Assembly (NCBI GenBank): GCA_015523665.1 | Contig: WAJX01000025.1 | Location: 1 to 6,166 of the forward strand | Length of the DNA: 6,166 bases | Reading direction: 5' to 3' | Source of the DNA: Ferroglobus sp. | Lineage (GTDB): Archaea > Halobacteriota > Archaeoglobi > Archaeoglobales > Archaeoglobaceae | In this document: positions 1 to 5,631 of the stretch, one piece after another | Layout: each line of letters begins with the position of its first letter | How positions within the stretch are numbered: the first letter of the stretch is position 1 | Notes under the pieces: generated by a model | Seen by the model: only the letters and a program-made list of their open reading frames with translations | What the model was told of the DNA's origin: nothing | Database searches by the model: none | Translations under genes and position numbers: made by a program

Positions 1-66
1 GATCTTATTGAATTCACATTGAATGTCGCAAGTTTCATAGAGATTGATTCAAAAAGAGCAATATAA
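1..66 (+). CDS. C-terminal fragment of an unidentified gene (5' end outside window)
   Basis: Frame 1 is open from the first base and ends at TAA (64-66), giving a 21-residue tail ending in IEIDSKRAI. The other two forward frames stop within the first 30 bases. The base composition is more gene-like than the G/C-free stretch that begins at 84. No motif or family can be recognised in so short a piece. It could equally be a chance open stretch, so this is a weak call resting on frame and composition only. Confidence 0.35.
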   Translation, partial: DLIEFTLNVASFIEIDSKRAI

Positions 67-171
67 TCTTTGCTTAATTACCCTTTTATTATTTTATATA
101 TTTATTATTAAAAATTTATAATTTTAATTAATATTTAATTAACAAAAAAGTTGTATAATTTCAATAAAGAG

Positions 172-236
172 GTTGAGAGTTAGAAGTACAAGATTGTCAT
201 CAGAATACATACAAAGTAATCCCCTTGCTTCTCAAC
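172..236. repeat. interrupted inverted repeat / possible RNA hairpin
   Basis: GTTGAG (172-177) can pair with CTCAAC (231-236). After a 6-nt bulge, AAG (184-186) pairs with CTT (228-230). After a further 2-nt bulge, CAAG (189-192) pairs with CTTG (224-227). This leaves a loop of about 31 nt. It makes 13 pairs in register with all bulges on one side. Its position at the start of the higher-G+C block suits the 5' domain of an RNA, but pairing of this quality also arises by chance. Confidence 0.3.
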
Positions 237-295
237 TTTAACTTTGATATTGCAAAGACTAAAATTACAGTTGTCTTTTGGCATTTTCGTCAAAA

Positions 296-325
296 AGCTT
301 AGAAGAGGAGATTAGAGCTTAGAAG
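296..325. repeat. 10-nt direct repeat, two copies 20 nt apart
   Basis: AGCTTAGAAG occurs at 296-305 and again at 316-325. Part of the second copy continues as TTAGAAGTA (319-327), which also occurs at 180-188. Related purine-rich words (AGAGTTAG at 176-183 and 513-520) recur in the same block. The spacing of two copies by 20 nt is about two helical turns, as for a protein binding site, but a small slippage duplication explains it equally well. Confidence 0.4.
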
Positions 326-422
326 TAAAGCTGATCGATTACTGCAAGATGTAGAGTCAAGATCATTAAACCAGTTATAAAACGCATTGGATTTATAATA
401 TTTGATCTAAGAAGATTATACC

Positions 423-439
423 ATACAAAAGATTTGTAT
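423..439. repeat. perfect 7-bp inverted repeat with 3-nt spacer
   Basis: ATACAAA (423-429), spacer AGA, then TTTGTAT (433-439) form an exact dyad. A 3-nt loop is tight but feasible in RNA. In DNA the shape suits a small dimeric regulator. No adjacent promoter or gene tells which of these applies. Confidence 0.35.
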
Positions 440-614
440 TAAAATTTGTAGTTCTGAATGTCTTTTGGTTAGAATAATCGTTGCAATGAGTCTTAAAGAG
501 TGAGGATGATACAGAGTTAGCAAAATGTTAGAGTTATAAGCCCAAATTTAGGAATATTAGCAACTCATACTTTAAACAGGTAAACAATCATTATCATTAG
601 ATAAACTTCTATAA

Positions 615-633
615 AAATCTTAAATTAAGATTT
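615..633. repeat. 19-bp palindrome (9-bp arms, 1-nt centre)
   Basis: AAATCTTAA (615-623), a central A, then TTAAGATTT (625-633) are exact inverted copies. The single central base rules out a normal RNA hairpin with a full stem, so a DNA-binding dyad is the more natural reading. It lies at the boundary between the higher-G+C block and the G/C-free stretch, about 140 nt upstream of the TatD start, which is far for an archaeal operator of that gene. Confidence 0.35.
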
Positions 634-650
634 AAAATATATTTAAAAAA

Positions 651-662
651 TTTTTATTTTTT
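651..662 (+). terminator. possible T-tract terminator of a transcript from the orphan block
   Basis: T5 (651-655) and T6 (657-662), separated by one A, follow the palindrome at 615-633. Archaeal RNA polymerase commonly terminates at such T tracts without a stem-loop. The call only makes sense if the 143-629 block is transcribed on the + strand, which is not shown. Confidence 0.25.
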
Positions 663-747
663 ATTAATAATTATTAATTATTTATCATATATCTCCATAA
701 TTTAAAACAATATCGATCAGCATCTGATTTTTTAGGATAGTAAGATA

Positions 748-758
748 CTTTAAATAAA
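748..758 (+). promoter_or_regulatory. TATA box of the TatD gene, leaderless arrangement
   Basis: CTTTAAATAAA is centred about 23 nt upstream of the ATG at 776. An archaeal TATA box sits about 25 nt before the transcription start, which would place the start at or next to the ATG. The 15 bases before the ATG (ctaatactctaactt) contain no Shine-Dalgarno sequence, which agrees with a leaderless mRNA. Surrounding AT-richness makes TATA-like words common, so the evidence lies in the spacing and the missing SD. Confidence 0.5.
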
Positions 759-775
759 ATCTAATACTCTAACTT

Positions 776-1510
776 ATGATACTACTTGACTCTCACATCC
801 ATTCCGAAGGTAGAAGTGTTGAAGATCTTAGAAATATGAGCGATGCTGGGATAAAATATGCTATCACTTGTGCATTTTATCCAATTCAACCATTATATCC
901 AGAAACTCTAATAGATCTTTTTAGGAAACTGGTTGATTATGAAAGTGAAAGAGGAAACAGAGCTGGTATGAAAATTTATGCTTCAGTAGGGATTCACCCT
1001 AGATGTATTCCACCAAAATGGGATAAAGTTGTAGACTTTATGGAACACGATTATGGATGGATAGCTTTTGGGGAGATTGGATTAGAAAAAGCTGATAAAG
1101 TGGAAAAAGATGTATTAAGATCTCAGTTGAAATTGGCTAAAAAACTTGATATGCCTTGCATAATCCACACTCCGAGAAAGAATAAAGAAGTTATTACTGA
1201 AAAGATATTTGAAATACTTGAAAGAGTTGAATTTCCCGAAAGCTTATGTTTAATCGATCATATAGATAATAGGATTATTGGGAAAGTAATAGAAAGGGAT
1301 TATATCGCCGGACTTACTGTTCAACCAGGAAAACTTAATATTGATGATGCCGCAAAACTTGTATTAGAATTTGGCGATGAGAGATTTATTGCAAATAGTG
1401 ACACAGGCTTCAGTGAATCTGACATGCTTGCAGTCGCTAAATTAGCTGAGAAGATTAATAGCGAGAATGTTCTGCTTAAAAATGGATTTAAATTTTTTAG
1501 AATCAAATAA
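776..1510 (+). CDS. TatD-family metal-dependent hydrolase (archaeal type)
   Basis: The 244-residue product has the TatD-like amidohydrolase fold signature from end to end. The metal-binding HxH is H7/H9 in LLDSHIHS, near the N terminus as expected, which supports this ATG. Then come VGIHPR (71-76), FGEIGLE with E100, IIHTPR with H131, LIDHID with H162, and ANSDTG with D209. These match the usual His, Glu and Asp ligands of a two-metal phosphoesterase site, so the enzyme looks active. The C-terminal NGFKFF (236-241) resembles the NPLxFF ending of the family. Relatives are 3'-5' exonucleases or DNases, but archaeal members are poorly characterised and the substrate cannot be read from sequence. 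The length is slightly below the usual 255-265 residues, with no domain missing. It stands alone, with its own promoter and a terminator before fni. Neighbourhood gives no clue to its role. No signal peptide is seen, so it should be cytoplasmic. Confidence 0.88.
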   Translation: MILLDSHIHSEGRSVEDLRNMSDAGIKYAITCAFYPIQPLYPETLIDLFRKLVDYESERGNRAGMKIYASVGIHPRCIPPKWDKVVDFMEHDYGWIAFGEIGLEKADKVEKDVLRSQLKLAKKLDMPCIIHTPRKNKEVITEKIFEILERVEFPESLCLIDHIDNRIIGKVIERDYIAGLTVQPGKLNIDDAAKLVLEFGDERFIANSDTGFSESDMLAVAKLAEKINSENVLLKNGFKFFRIK

Positions 1511-1515
1511 ATAAA

Positions 1516-1533
1516 TTTTTTATTTTTATTTTT
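1516..1533 (+). terminator. T-tract terminator after the TatD gene
   Basis: Three T runs (T6 at 1516-1521, T5 at 1523-1527, T5 at 1529-1533), separated by single A residues, begin 5 nt after the stop codon. This is the typical archaeal stem-less, U-rich termination signal. It separates the TatD unit from the fni operon. Confidence 0.6.
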
Positions 1534-1564
1534 ATTACATAATCTAATTATAATTTTAATATAT

Positions 1565-1598
1565 AAATATTAATTAAAAATTATAAAAATATTAATTA
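1565..1598. repeat. 12-nt AT-only direct repeat, 22-nt spacing, upstream of fni
   Basis: AAATATTAATTA occurs at 1565-1576 and 1587-1598, both inside a 54-nt stretch with no G or C (1545-1598). Spacing by two helical turns would suit a regulator binding one face of the DNA upstream of fni. In a stretch made only of A and T such matches are not rare, so this is tentative. Confidence 0.3.
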
Positions 1599-1647
1599 GG
1601 TCAAATTAATCATCAGTTAAAAGTTAAAAGATGGAAGATGGATATGA

Positions 1648-1663
1648 TCAAAAGAGTTTTATG
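1648..1663 (+). promoter_or_regulatory. candidate BRE/TATA of the fni operon
   Basis: A-rich TCAAAAGAG followed by TTTTATG (1657-1663) is centred about 27 nt upstream of the fni ATG. It resembles the CCAAAG plus TTTTATAAAT arrangement ahead of the LeuD-type gene (5595-5611). If used, it gives a leaderless or nearly leaderless fni transcript, which fits the lack of a good SD (only GCGGA just before the ATG). An alternative is the better TATA word TTATAAAAAT at 1581-1590, which would leave an untranslated leader of about 75 nt. Confidence 0.35.
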
Positions 1664-1686
1664 GTAACAAATCTCTAGCGGAAATA

Positions 1687-2757
1687 ATGCAAACCACCAA
1701 CAGAAAATTAGATCATATAAAAATATGCCTCGAGAAGAAAGTCGAATCAAGCTATACCGGTTTTGAGGATGTCATGCTAATTCACAAAGCTCTACCAGAG
1801 GTTGACTATGATAAAATAAGATTAGATGTAGAATTTCTTGGAAATAAGTTGTCCGCACCATTTTTAATCGCTTCGATGACTGGTGGTCATCCAGAGACTT
1901 ATGAAATTAACAAAAATCTTGCCATAGCTGTTGAAAATTTAAATCTAGGAATGGGTGTGGGAAGTCAAAGAGCCGGAATAGAGAGAAAAGAGGTTGAAAA
2001 AACTTTCAGTGTTGTTAGAGAGTATGCTCCAAATGCTTTTATTTATGCAAATATCGGTATAGCTCAGATAATAGAACATGGCATTGAGTATGCTGAAAAA
2101 GCAATAGAGATGGTAGAAGCAGATGCTATCGCAATTCATCTCAACTTTCTGCAAGAGGTTATCCAGCCTGAGGGAGATTTGAAAGCTAAAGGTGCAAAGG
2201 AGGCGATTTCAGAACTTGTAGAGCTAAAAGTCCCTATAATAATAAAGGAAACTGGAGCAGGAATTGCAAGAGAAGTTGTATTTGAACTTAGAGAATCTGG
2301 TGTTAGAGCAATAGATGTAGGAGGAAAAGGGGGAACAAGCTGGAGTGGTGTTGAGGTTTACAGGGCAAGGGATGAACTTACCAGGGAAGTTGGAATGAAT
2401 TTTTGGGACTGGGGATTACCTACAGCATTCTCAATAATAGATGTCTTCGACATCCTTCCAACAATTGCAACTGGAGGAATAAGGAGTGGGATTGATATAG
2501 CAAAAGCTATTGCTATTGGAGCGGATATGGCAAGTTCTGCTCTTCCTTTTTTAAAACCTGCAACTAAAGGTTATGAAGAAGTTGAAAAAAAATTAAAGTA
2601 TTTTCTTAGAGGTTTGAAAACTGCGATGTTTTTAACCGGTTGTGAAAAAATTGAAGATCTGTGGAGGATACACATATTTATCTCTGGCAAACTTAAGGAA
2701 TGGCTTGAGTTCAGGGAGATAAACATCCATGAATTTCTTAGGAGGAGAGAGAAATGA
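1687..2757 (+). CDS. fni: type 2 isopentenyl-diphosphate delta-isomerase (FMN-dependent)
   Basis: The product has 356 residues, the usual length for the family. The enzyme interconverts IPP and DMAPP in the cytoplasm, using reduced FMN and Mg2+, and supplies the allylic primer for archaeal lipids. In order: RKLDHI (6-11) near the N terminus, SAPFLIASMTGG (56-67) for FMN/phosphate contacts, GSQRAG (92-97), the catalytic-loop region HLNFLQEVIQPEGD (151-164) containing the family QPEGD motif with Q160 and E162, IIIKETGAGI (184-193), AIDVGGKGGTSW (208-219), and the FMN phosphate loop ATGGIRSGID (261-270). Phe154 stands where many relatives have Pro or Ala. The ATG at 1687 is the only start available: the frame upstream contains no ATG, GTG or TTG back to a TGA at 1645-1647. 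It is the first gene of the operon with idsA, whose start overlaps its stop, so the enzymes for two successive pathway steps are made together. Confidence 0.95.
   Translation: MQTTNRKLDHIKICLEKKVESSYTGFEDVMLIHKALPEVDYDKIRLDVEFLGNKLSAPFLIASMTGGHPETYEINKNLAIAVENLNLGMGVGSQRAGIERKEVEKTFSVVREYAPNAFIYANIGIAQIIEHGIEYAEKAIEMVEADAIAIHLNFLQEVIQPEGDLKAKGAKEAISELVELKVPIIIKETGAGIAREVVFELRESGVRAIDVGGKGGTSWSGVEVYRARDELTREVGMNFWDWGLPTAFSIIDVFDILPTIATGGIRSGIDIAKAIAIGADMASSALPFLKPATKGYEEVEKKLKYFLRGLKTAMFLTGCEKIEDLWRIHIFISGKLKEWLEFREINIHEFLRRREK
2741..2749 (+). promoter_or_regulatory. strong Shine-Dalgarno site for idsA
   Basis: GGAGGAGAG lies inside the last codons of fni. GGAGG (2741-2745) is 8 nt before the ATG at 2754 and 11 nt before the second ATG at 2757. 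The spacing favours 2754 as the start and indicates coupled translation with fni. Confidence 0.75.
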
Positions 2758-3710
2758 TGGAAGAGATCATAAAAAGAGGTAAGATCATTGAAAAATCTAT
2801 AGAAGAGCTTTTACCAATAAAAGAACCCGAGGGATTGTATAATGCTGCGAGACATCTCATAAAGGCTGGTGGTAAAAGGCTTAGACCGATTATATGTTTA
2901 CTATCAGCAGAGGCTTTAGGATGCGATTATAGAAAAATCTTACCAGCAGCGATAGCTATAGAAAGTATACATAACTTCACACTCATTCACGATGACATAA
3001 TGGATGAAGATGAGATGAGGAGAGGTGTTAAAACAGTTCATACACTTTATGGCATACCCACAGCCATTTTAGCTGGAGATACTCTATTTGCAGAAGCTTT
3101 TAAAATAATTTCCCTATGTAATGTTGATGAAAAGAACCTAATTAAGGCATCAAAAAAGCTGGCAGAGGTTTGTATAGATATATGTGAAGGACAATTTCTC
3201 GACATCAGCTTTGAATCACGTTATAGAGTAGAGGAGCATGAGTATCTAGAGATGATAAGAAAAAAGACTGCAGTACTTATAGCTCTATCCTCATCAATCC
3301 CAGCTATTCTCTTTGGGAAAGAAGAGGAGATAGTAAATGCCTTATGGGATTTTGGATTAAACGCTGGAATGGGTTTTCAGATTCATGATGATATCTTAGA
3401 TTTAATCGGAAAAGATAAGATCGGAAAAGACTGGGGAAGTGATTTAATAGAGGGAAAAATGACATTAATAGTTATAAAAGCTATGGAATTGGGTGTTGAG
3501 TTAAAAAGCTTTAGAAATAGGAATGCAAAAGTTAGAGATATAGAAGAAGATGTAAAAAGACTTGTAGAGAGTGGAGCTATTCAGTATGCAAAAAGAAGAG
3601 CCTTTGAATACATAGAAAGGGCTAAAAAAAGTCTTTCTATTCTTGAAGATAGTTATGCTAAATCTCTACTCACTTGGCTTGCTGATTACTTAATTTCTAG
3701 GGAATATTAA
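2754..3710 (+). CDS. idsA: short-chain polyprenyl diphosphate synthase, predicted geranylgeranyl diphosphate synthase
   Basis: The 318-residue trans-prenyltransferase adds IPP units to DMAPP and, by prediction, makes C20 GGPP for archaeal membrane lipids. GGKRLRP (39-45) binds diphosphate. The first Asp-rich motif is DDIMD (80-84) in the spacing of archaeal and eukaryotic enzymes, followed by the conserved MRRG (88-91). The second is DDILD (212-216) within GFQIHDDILD. Lys-containing motifs KKT (170-172) and GKMT (234-237) are present. Phe75 is the fifth residue before the first Asp and Thr76 the fourth. An aromatic at -5 without one at -4 matches archaeal C20 synthases, so GGPP is favoured over FPP or longer chains (inference). 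The start overlaps the fni stop as ATGATGG. The ATG at 2754 suits the SD best, but the one at 2757 is possible and would remove one Met. No membrane segment is present. GltX follows after 36 nt, probably in the same transcript. Confidence 0.93.
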   Translation: MMEEIIKRGKIIEKSIEELLPIKEPEGLYNAARHLIKAGGKRLRPIICLLSAEALGCDYRKILPAAIAIESIHNFTLIHDDIMDEDEMRRGVKTVHTLYGIPTAILAGDTLFAEAFKIISLCNVDEKNLIKASKKLAEVCIDICEGQFLDISFESRYRVEEHEYLEMIRKKTAVLIALSSSIPAILFGKEEEIVNALWDFGLNAGMGFQIHDDILDLIGKDKIGKDWGSDLIEGKMTLIVIKAMELGVELKSFRNRNAKVRDIEEDVKRLVESGAIQYAKRRAFEYIERAKKSLSILEDSYAKSLLTWLADYLISREY

Positions 3711-3733
3711 AATTAAAAATGAAAATTAAAGCT

Positions 3734-3742
3734 GAGGAGTGG
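3734..3742 (+). promoter_or_regulatory. Shine-Dalgarno site for gltX
   Basis: GAGGAGTGG contains GGAG (3736-3739), 7 nt before the ATG at 3747. It supports that start and an internal operon position. No T tract or obvious terminator separates idsA from gltX. The site lies within a possible 8-codon reading frame (3719-3745) that ends one base before the gltX ATG. Confidence 0.65.
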
Positions 3743-3746
3743 TAAT

Positions 3747-5408
3747 ATGGAGCTAAAAAAGTTGATATTGAAGTATGTTGTTAAAAATGCTTTAAAATAT
3801 GGTAAAGCAGATGAAAAAGCTGTAATGAGAAAAATAATGGCAGAAAACCCTGAACTAAGGAAAATAGCAAAAGAAGTGTTAAAAGAAGTTAAAAAAGTTG
3901 TTGATGAGTTTAATACGCTTAATAAGGATGAGAGAGAGAAGATAATACAACTATACAACTTTGAGAATGAAACAAAGGAGATAAAGAAAGGATTGCCTCC
4001 CTTACCAAAAGCTGTAGTTGGGAAAGTGGTTATGAGATTTGCTCCAAATCCAAACGGTCCACCAACACTCGGATCTGCAAGAGGGATAGTTGTTAATAGT
4101 GAATACGCAAAAATTTATAGGGGAAAATTTATCCTCCGTTTTGACGATACTGACCCGAGAACAAAAAAACCCATGCTTGAGGCCTATGAATGGTATATTG
4201 AAGATTGTGAATGGCTCGATGCAAAACCAGACGAGGTGGTTTATGCTTCCAAAAGAATCGATTTGTATTATGATTACGCTAAAGATTTAATTGAGATGGG
4301 AAATGCATACGTTTGCTTTTGCAGAAGAGATGAATTCAAAAACTATAGAGATAAAGGGATAGATTGCCCTCATAGGGATGTTGATGTCAATTACTCTTTA
4401 GAGGCTTGGGAAAAAATGCTTGAGGGGAATTATGAAGAAGGTGAAGCTGTTTTGAGAATAAAAACCGATATGAAGCATAAAGATCCAGCAGTTAGAGATT
4501 GGGTAGCTTTCAGAATAATATATGAGGAACACCCATTAGTAGGAGACAAATACCACGTTTACCCAACTTTAGATTTTGAATCAGCTATAGAAGATCATCT
4601 ACTTGGGATAACACATATTTTGAGAGGAAAGGATTTAGCAGATTCTGAAAAAAGGCAGAAGTATATTTACAAGTATTTTGGATGGGAGTATCCTGTCGTA
4701 AAGTTATGGGGAAAGATAAGCATACACGAATTTGGGAAACTCTCTACAAGCTTAATAAAAGAAGAAATTGAGAGAGGAAAATACAAAGGCTGGGATGATC
4801 CAAAACTACCAACACTCAAGGCTTTTAGAAGAAGGGGTTTTGAGCCGAAAGTTATAAGAGAATTCTTCTTATCTTTCGGTGTAGGGGAAAATGATGTTAA
4901 TATAAGTTTAAAGAATCTCTATGCAGAAAATAGGAAAGTTATTGACAAAAAAGCGAATAGATATTTTTATGTTTGGGATCCAGTTGAGATAAGAATAAAC
5001 GGAATTGAAAAAAGAGAAATTGAGATTCCGATCCATCCAGATAAGAGAGGTTTGAGAAAACTTAAAGGAGAAGATAGAATTTACATAACAAAGGATGATT
5101 TTGAAAGATTCAAAGGTAATGTTGTGAGATTAAAAGAATTTTGCACGATTAAGTTAGATTATAAAGCTGAGTTAATCGGTTATGATTACAATGTAGAGGG
5201 TGTTAAAAAGGGTAAAAATATAATACATTGGCTACCAAAGACACAGTCTCTTAAATGCATAGTCTATGGAATAGAGAAAGATTACGAGGGATTTGTAGAA
5301 GATGCTGTTGTTAATGAAGTTGGAAACGTTGTTCAATTCGAAAGATTTGCTTTTTGTAAAGTTGAAAAGGTTAATGAGATTGTTGAGGCCGTTTACACAC
5401 ACCCATGA
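3747..5408 (+). CDS. gltX: glutamyl-tRNA synthetase, archaeal type
   Basis: The 553-residue cytoplasmic class I synthetase attaches glutamate to tRNA-Glu. In archaea it often also charges tRNA-Gln, whose product is amidated by GatDE (family knowledge, not testable here). Residues 1-95 are the helical N-terminal extension usual in archaeal enzymes. The catalytic domain opens with MRFAPNPNGPPTLGSARG (96-113). The HIGH signature there is replaced by TLGS (107-110), losing both histidines. RFDDTDP (131-137) follows. C190, C192, C207 and H209 (CxC and CPH) look like the zinc site of GluRS. LRGKDLADS (292-300) and the KMSKS equivalent KLSTS (331-335) come next, then NRYFYVWDPV (404-413), leading into a C-terminal beta-barrel anticodon domain of the GlnRS-like archaeal and eukaryotic type. 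The substituted signatures resemble what I recall from Archaeoglobus and Methanosarcina enzymes and probably do not mean loss of function. Its place after fni-idsA is a recurrent archaeal gene order (from memory). The length is normal. Confidence 0.94.
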   Translation: MELKKLILKYVVKNALKYGKADEKAVMRKIMAENPELRKIAKEVLKEVKKVVDEFNTLNKDEREKIIQLYNFENETKEIKKGLPPLPKAVVGKVVMRFAPNPNGPPTLGSARGIVVNSEYAKIYRGKFILRFDDTDPRTKKPMLEAYEWYIEDCEWLDAKPDEVVYASKRIDLYYDYAKDLIEMGNAYVCFCRRDEFKNYRDKGIDCPHRDVDVNYSLEAWEKMLEGNYEEGEAVLRIKTDMKHKDPAVRDWVAFRIIYEEHPLVGDKYHVYPTLDFESAIEDHLLGITHILRGKDLADSEKRQKYIYKYFGWEYPVVKLWGKISIHEFGKLSTSLIKEEIERGKYKGWDDPKLPTLKAFRRRGFEPKVIREFFLSFGVGENDVNISLKNLYAENRKVIDKKANRYFYVWDPVEIRINGIEKREIEIPIHPDKRGLRKLKGEDRIYITKDDFERFKGNVVRLKEFCTIKLDYKAELIGYDYNVEGVKKGKNIIHWLPKTQSLKCIVYGIEKDYEGFVEDAVVNEVGNVVQFERFAFCKVEKVNEIVEAVYTHP

Positions 5409-5410
5409 TA

Positions 5411-5477
5411 TTTCCTTTTTAATTTATTGCATAAACCGCCTGCATACATAATATATATTTATTTTTCTATAAAAAAT
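5411..5477. terminator. T-rich terminator region after gltX
   Basis: T runs at 5411-5413 and 5416-5420 begin 3 nt after the gltX stop. A second signal follows: ATTTTT (5461-5466), loop CTAT, then AAAAAAT (5471-5477), a short AT-only hairpin with T runs on both strands. This should end the fni-idsA-gltX transcript. The rest of the 223-nt spacer up to 5594 is AT-rich, with only a small GC-richer island near 5437-5443, and shows no gene. A 60-codon TTG-initiated open frame in it is low-complexity and not credible. Confidence 0.45.
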
Positions 5478-5594
5478 AATATTATATTAATTATTTTGCT
5501 AATATATATAATAATACAGCAAATAAATACACACAGCTATAATAAACTATTATTAATTATAATTATCAAACATATAGAATTTTTTAGTTTAAAT

Positions 5595-5611
5595 CCAAAG
5601 ATTTTATAAAT
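5595..5611 (+). promoter_or_regulatory. BRE/TATA promoter of the LeuD-type gene, leaderless arrangement
   Basis: CCAAAG (5595-5600, BRE-like) is followed directly by ATTTTATAAAT (5601-5611), a good archaeal TATA box centred about 26 nt before the ATG at 5632. Transcription should start at or within a base or two of the ATG. No SD is present in GGATTAAAACTGCATAT upstream of the start, which agrees with a leaderless mRNA. It is the best-looking promoter in the window. Confidence 0.6.
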
Positions 5612-5631
5612 TATGGATTAAAACTGCATAT

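Larger units (their letters stand above)
67..775. other. 709-bp region without a recognisable gene; possible structured RNA or decayed gene
   Basis: All six frames are broken by frequent stops. The longest forward open stretch that I traced (177-299) has no ATG and ends at TAG. The region has three parts: a stretch with no G or C at 84-142, a block of about 30% G+C at 143-629, and a second stretch with no G or C at 630-685. The middle block holds an interrupted hairpin (172-236), a 10-nt direct repeat (296-305 and 316-325), a second 10-mer TGTCTTTTGG at 272-281 and 459-468, and two tight dyads (423-439, 615-633). I found no tRNA-like T arm, no CRISPR-type periodic repeat and no clear box C/D pair. 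A noncoding RNA or an eroded gene are both possible. The last 90 bases hold the promoter of the TatD gene. Confidence 0.55.

Noticed and set aside
177..377. Two consecutive forward open stretches in one frame (177-299 and 303-377) split by a single TAG, which could suggest amber read-through or a pseudogene
   Set aside because: There is no ATG or SD at the start, the frame begins right after a stop, and the other frames have open runs of similar size. At about 30% G+C such runs are expected by chance.
479..500. GTTGCAATGAGTCTTAAAGA looks a little like archaeal CRISPR repeats
   Set aside because: There is a single copy only, with no regular repeat-spacer spacing anywhere in the window.
500..520. 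GAGGATGATA as a box C of a C/D sRNA
   Set aside because: It does not match RUGAUGA well, and no CUGA box lies at the right distance downstream.
1321..1506. Minus-strand 61-codon frame under the TatD gene
   Set aside because: It is antisense to conserved TatD sequence and is a shadow of the real gene. The minus frames at 1945-2154 and 3713-3958 are rejected for the same reason.
1631..1678. 15-codon frame (MEDGYDQKSF...) just upstream of fni as a regulatory leader peptide
   Set aside because: It has no SD and no attenuator-like structure, and a promoter candidate at 1648-1663 would start transcription after its ATG.
4090..4290. 66-codon + strand frame inside gltX
   Set aside because: It lies wholly inside a well-supported gene in another frame, with no motif or SD of its own.
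5427..5609. 60-codon open frame after gltX, starting with TTG
   Set aside because: The product is almost all Ile, Leu, Tyr, Asn and Lys from AT-rich DNA, has no SD, and runs through the likely terminator.
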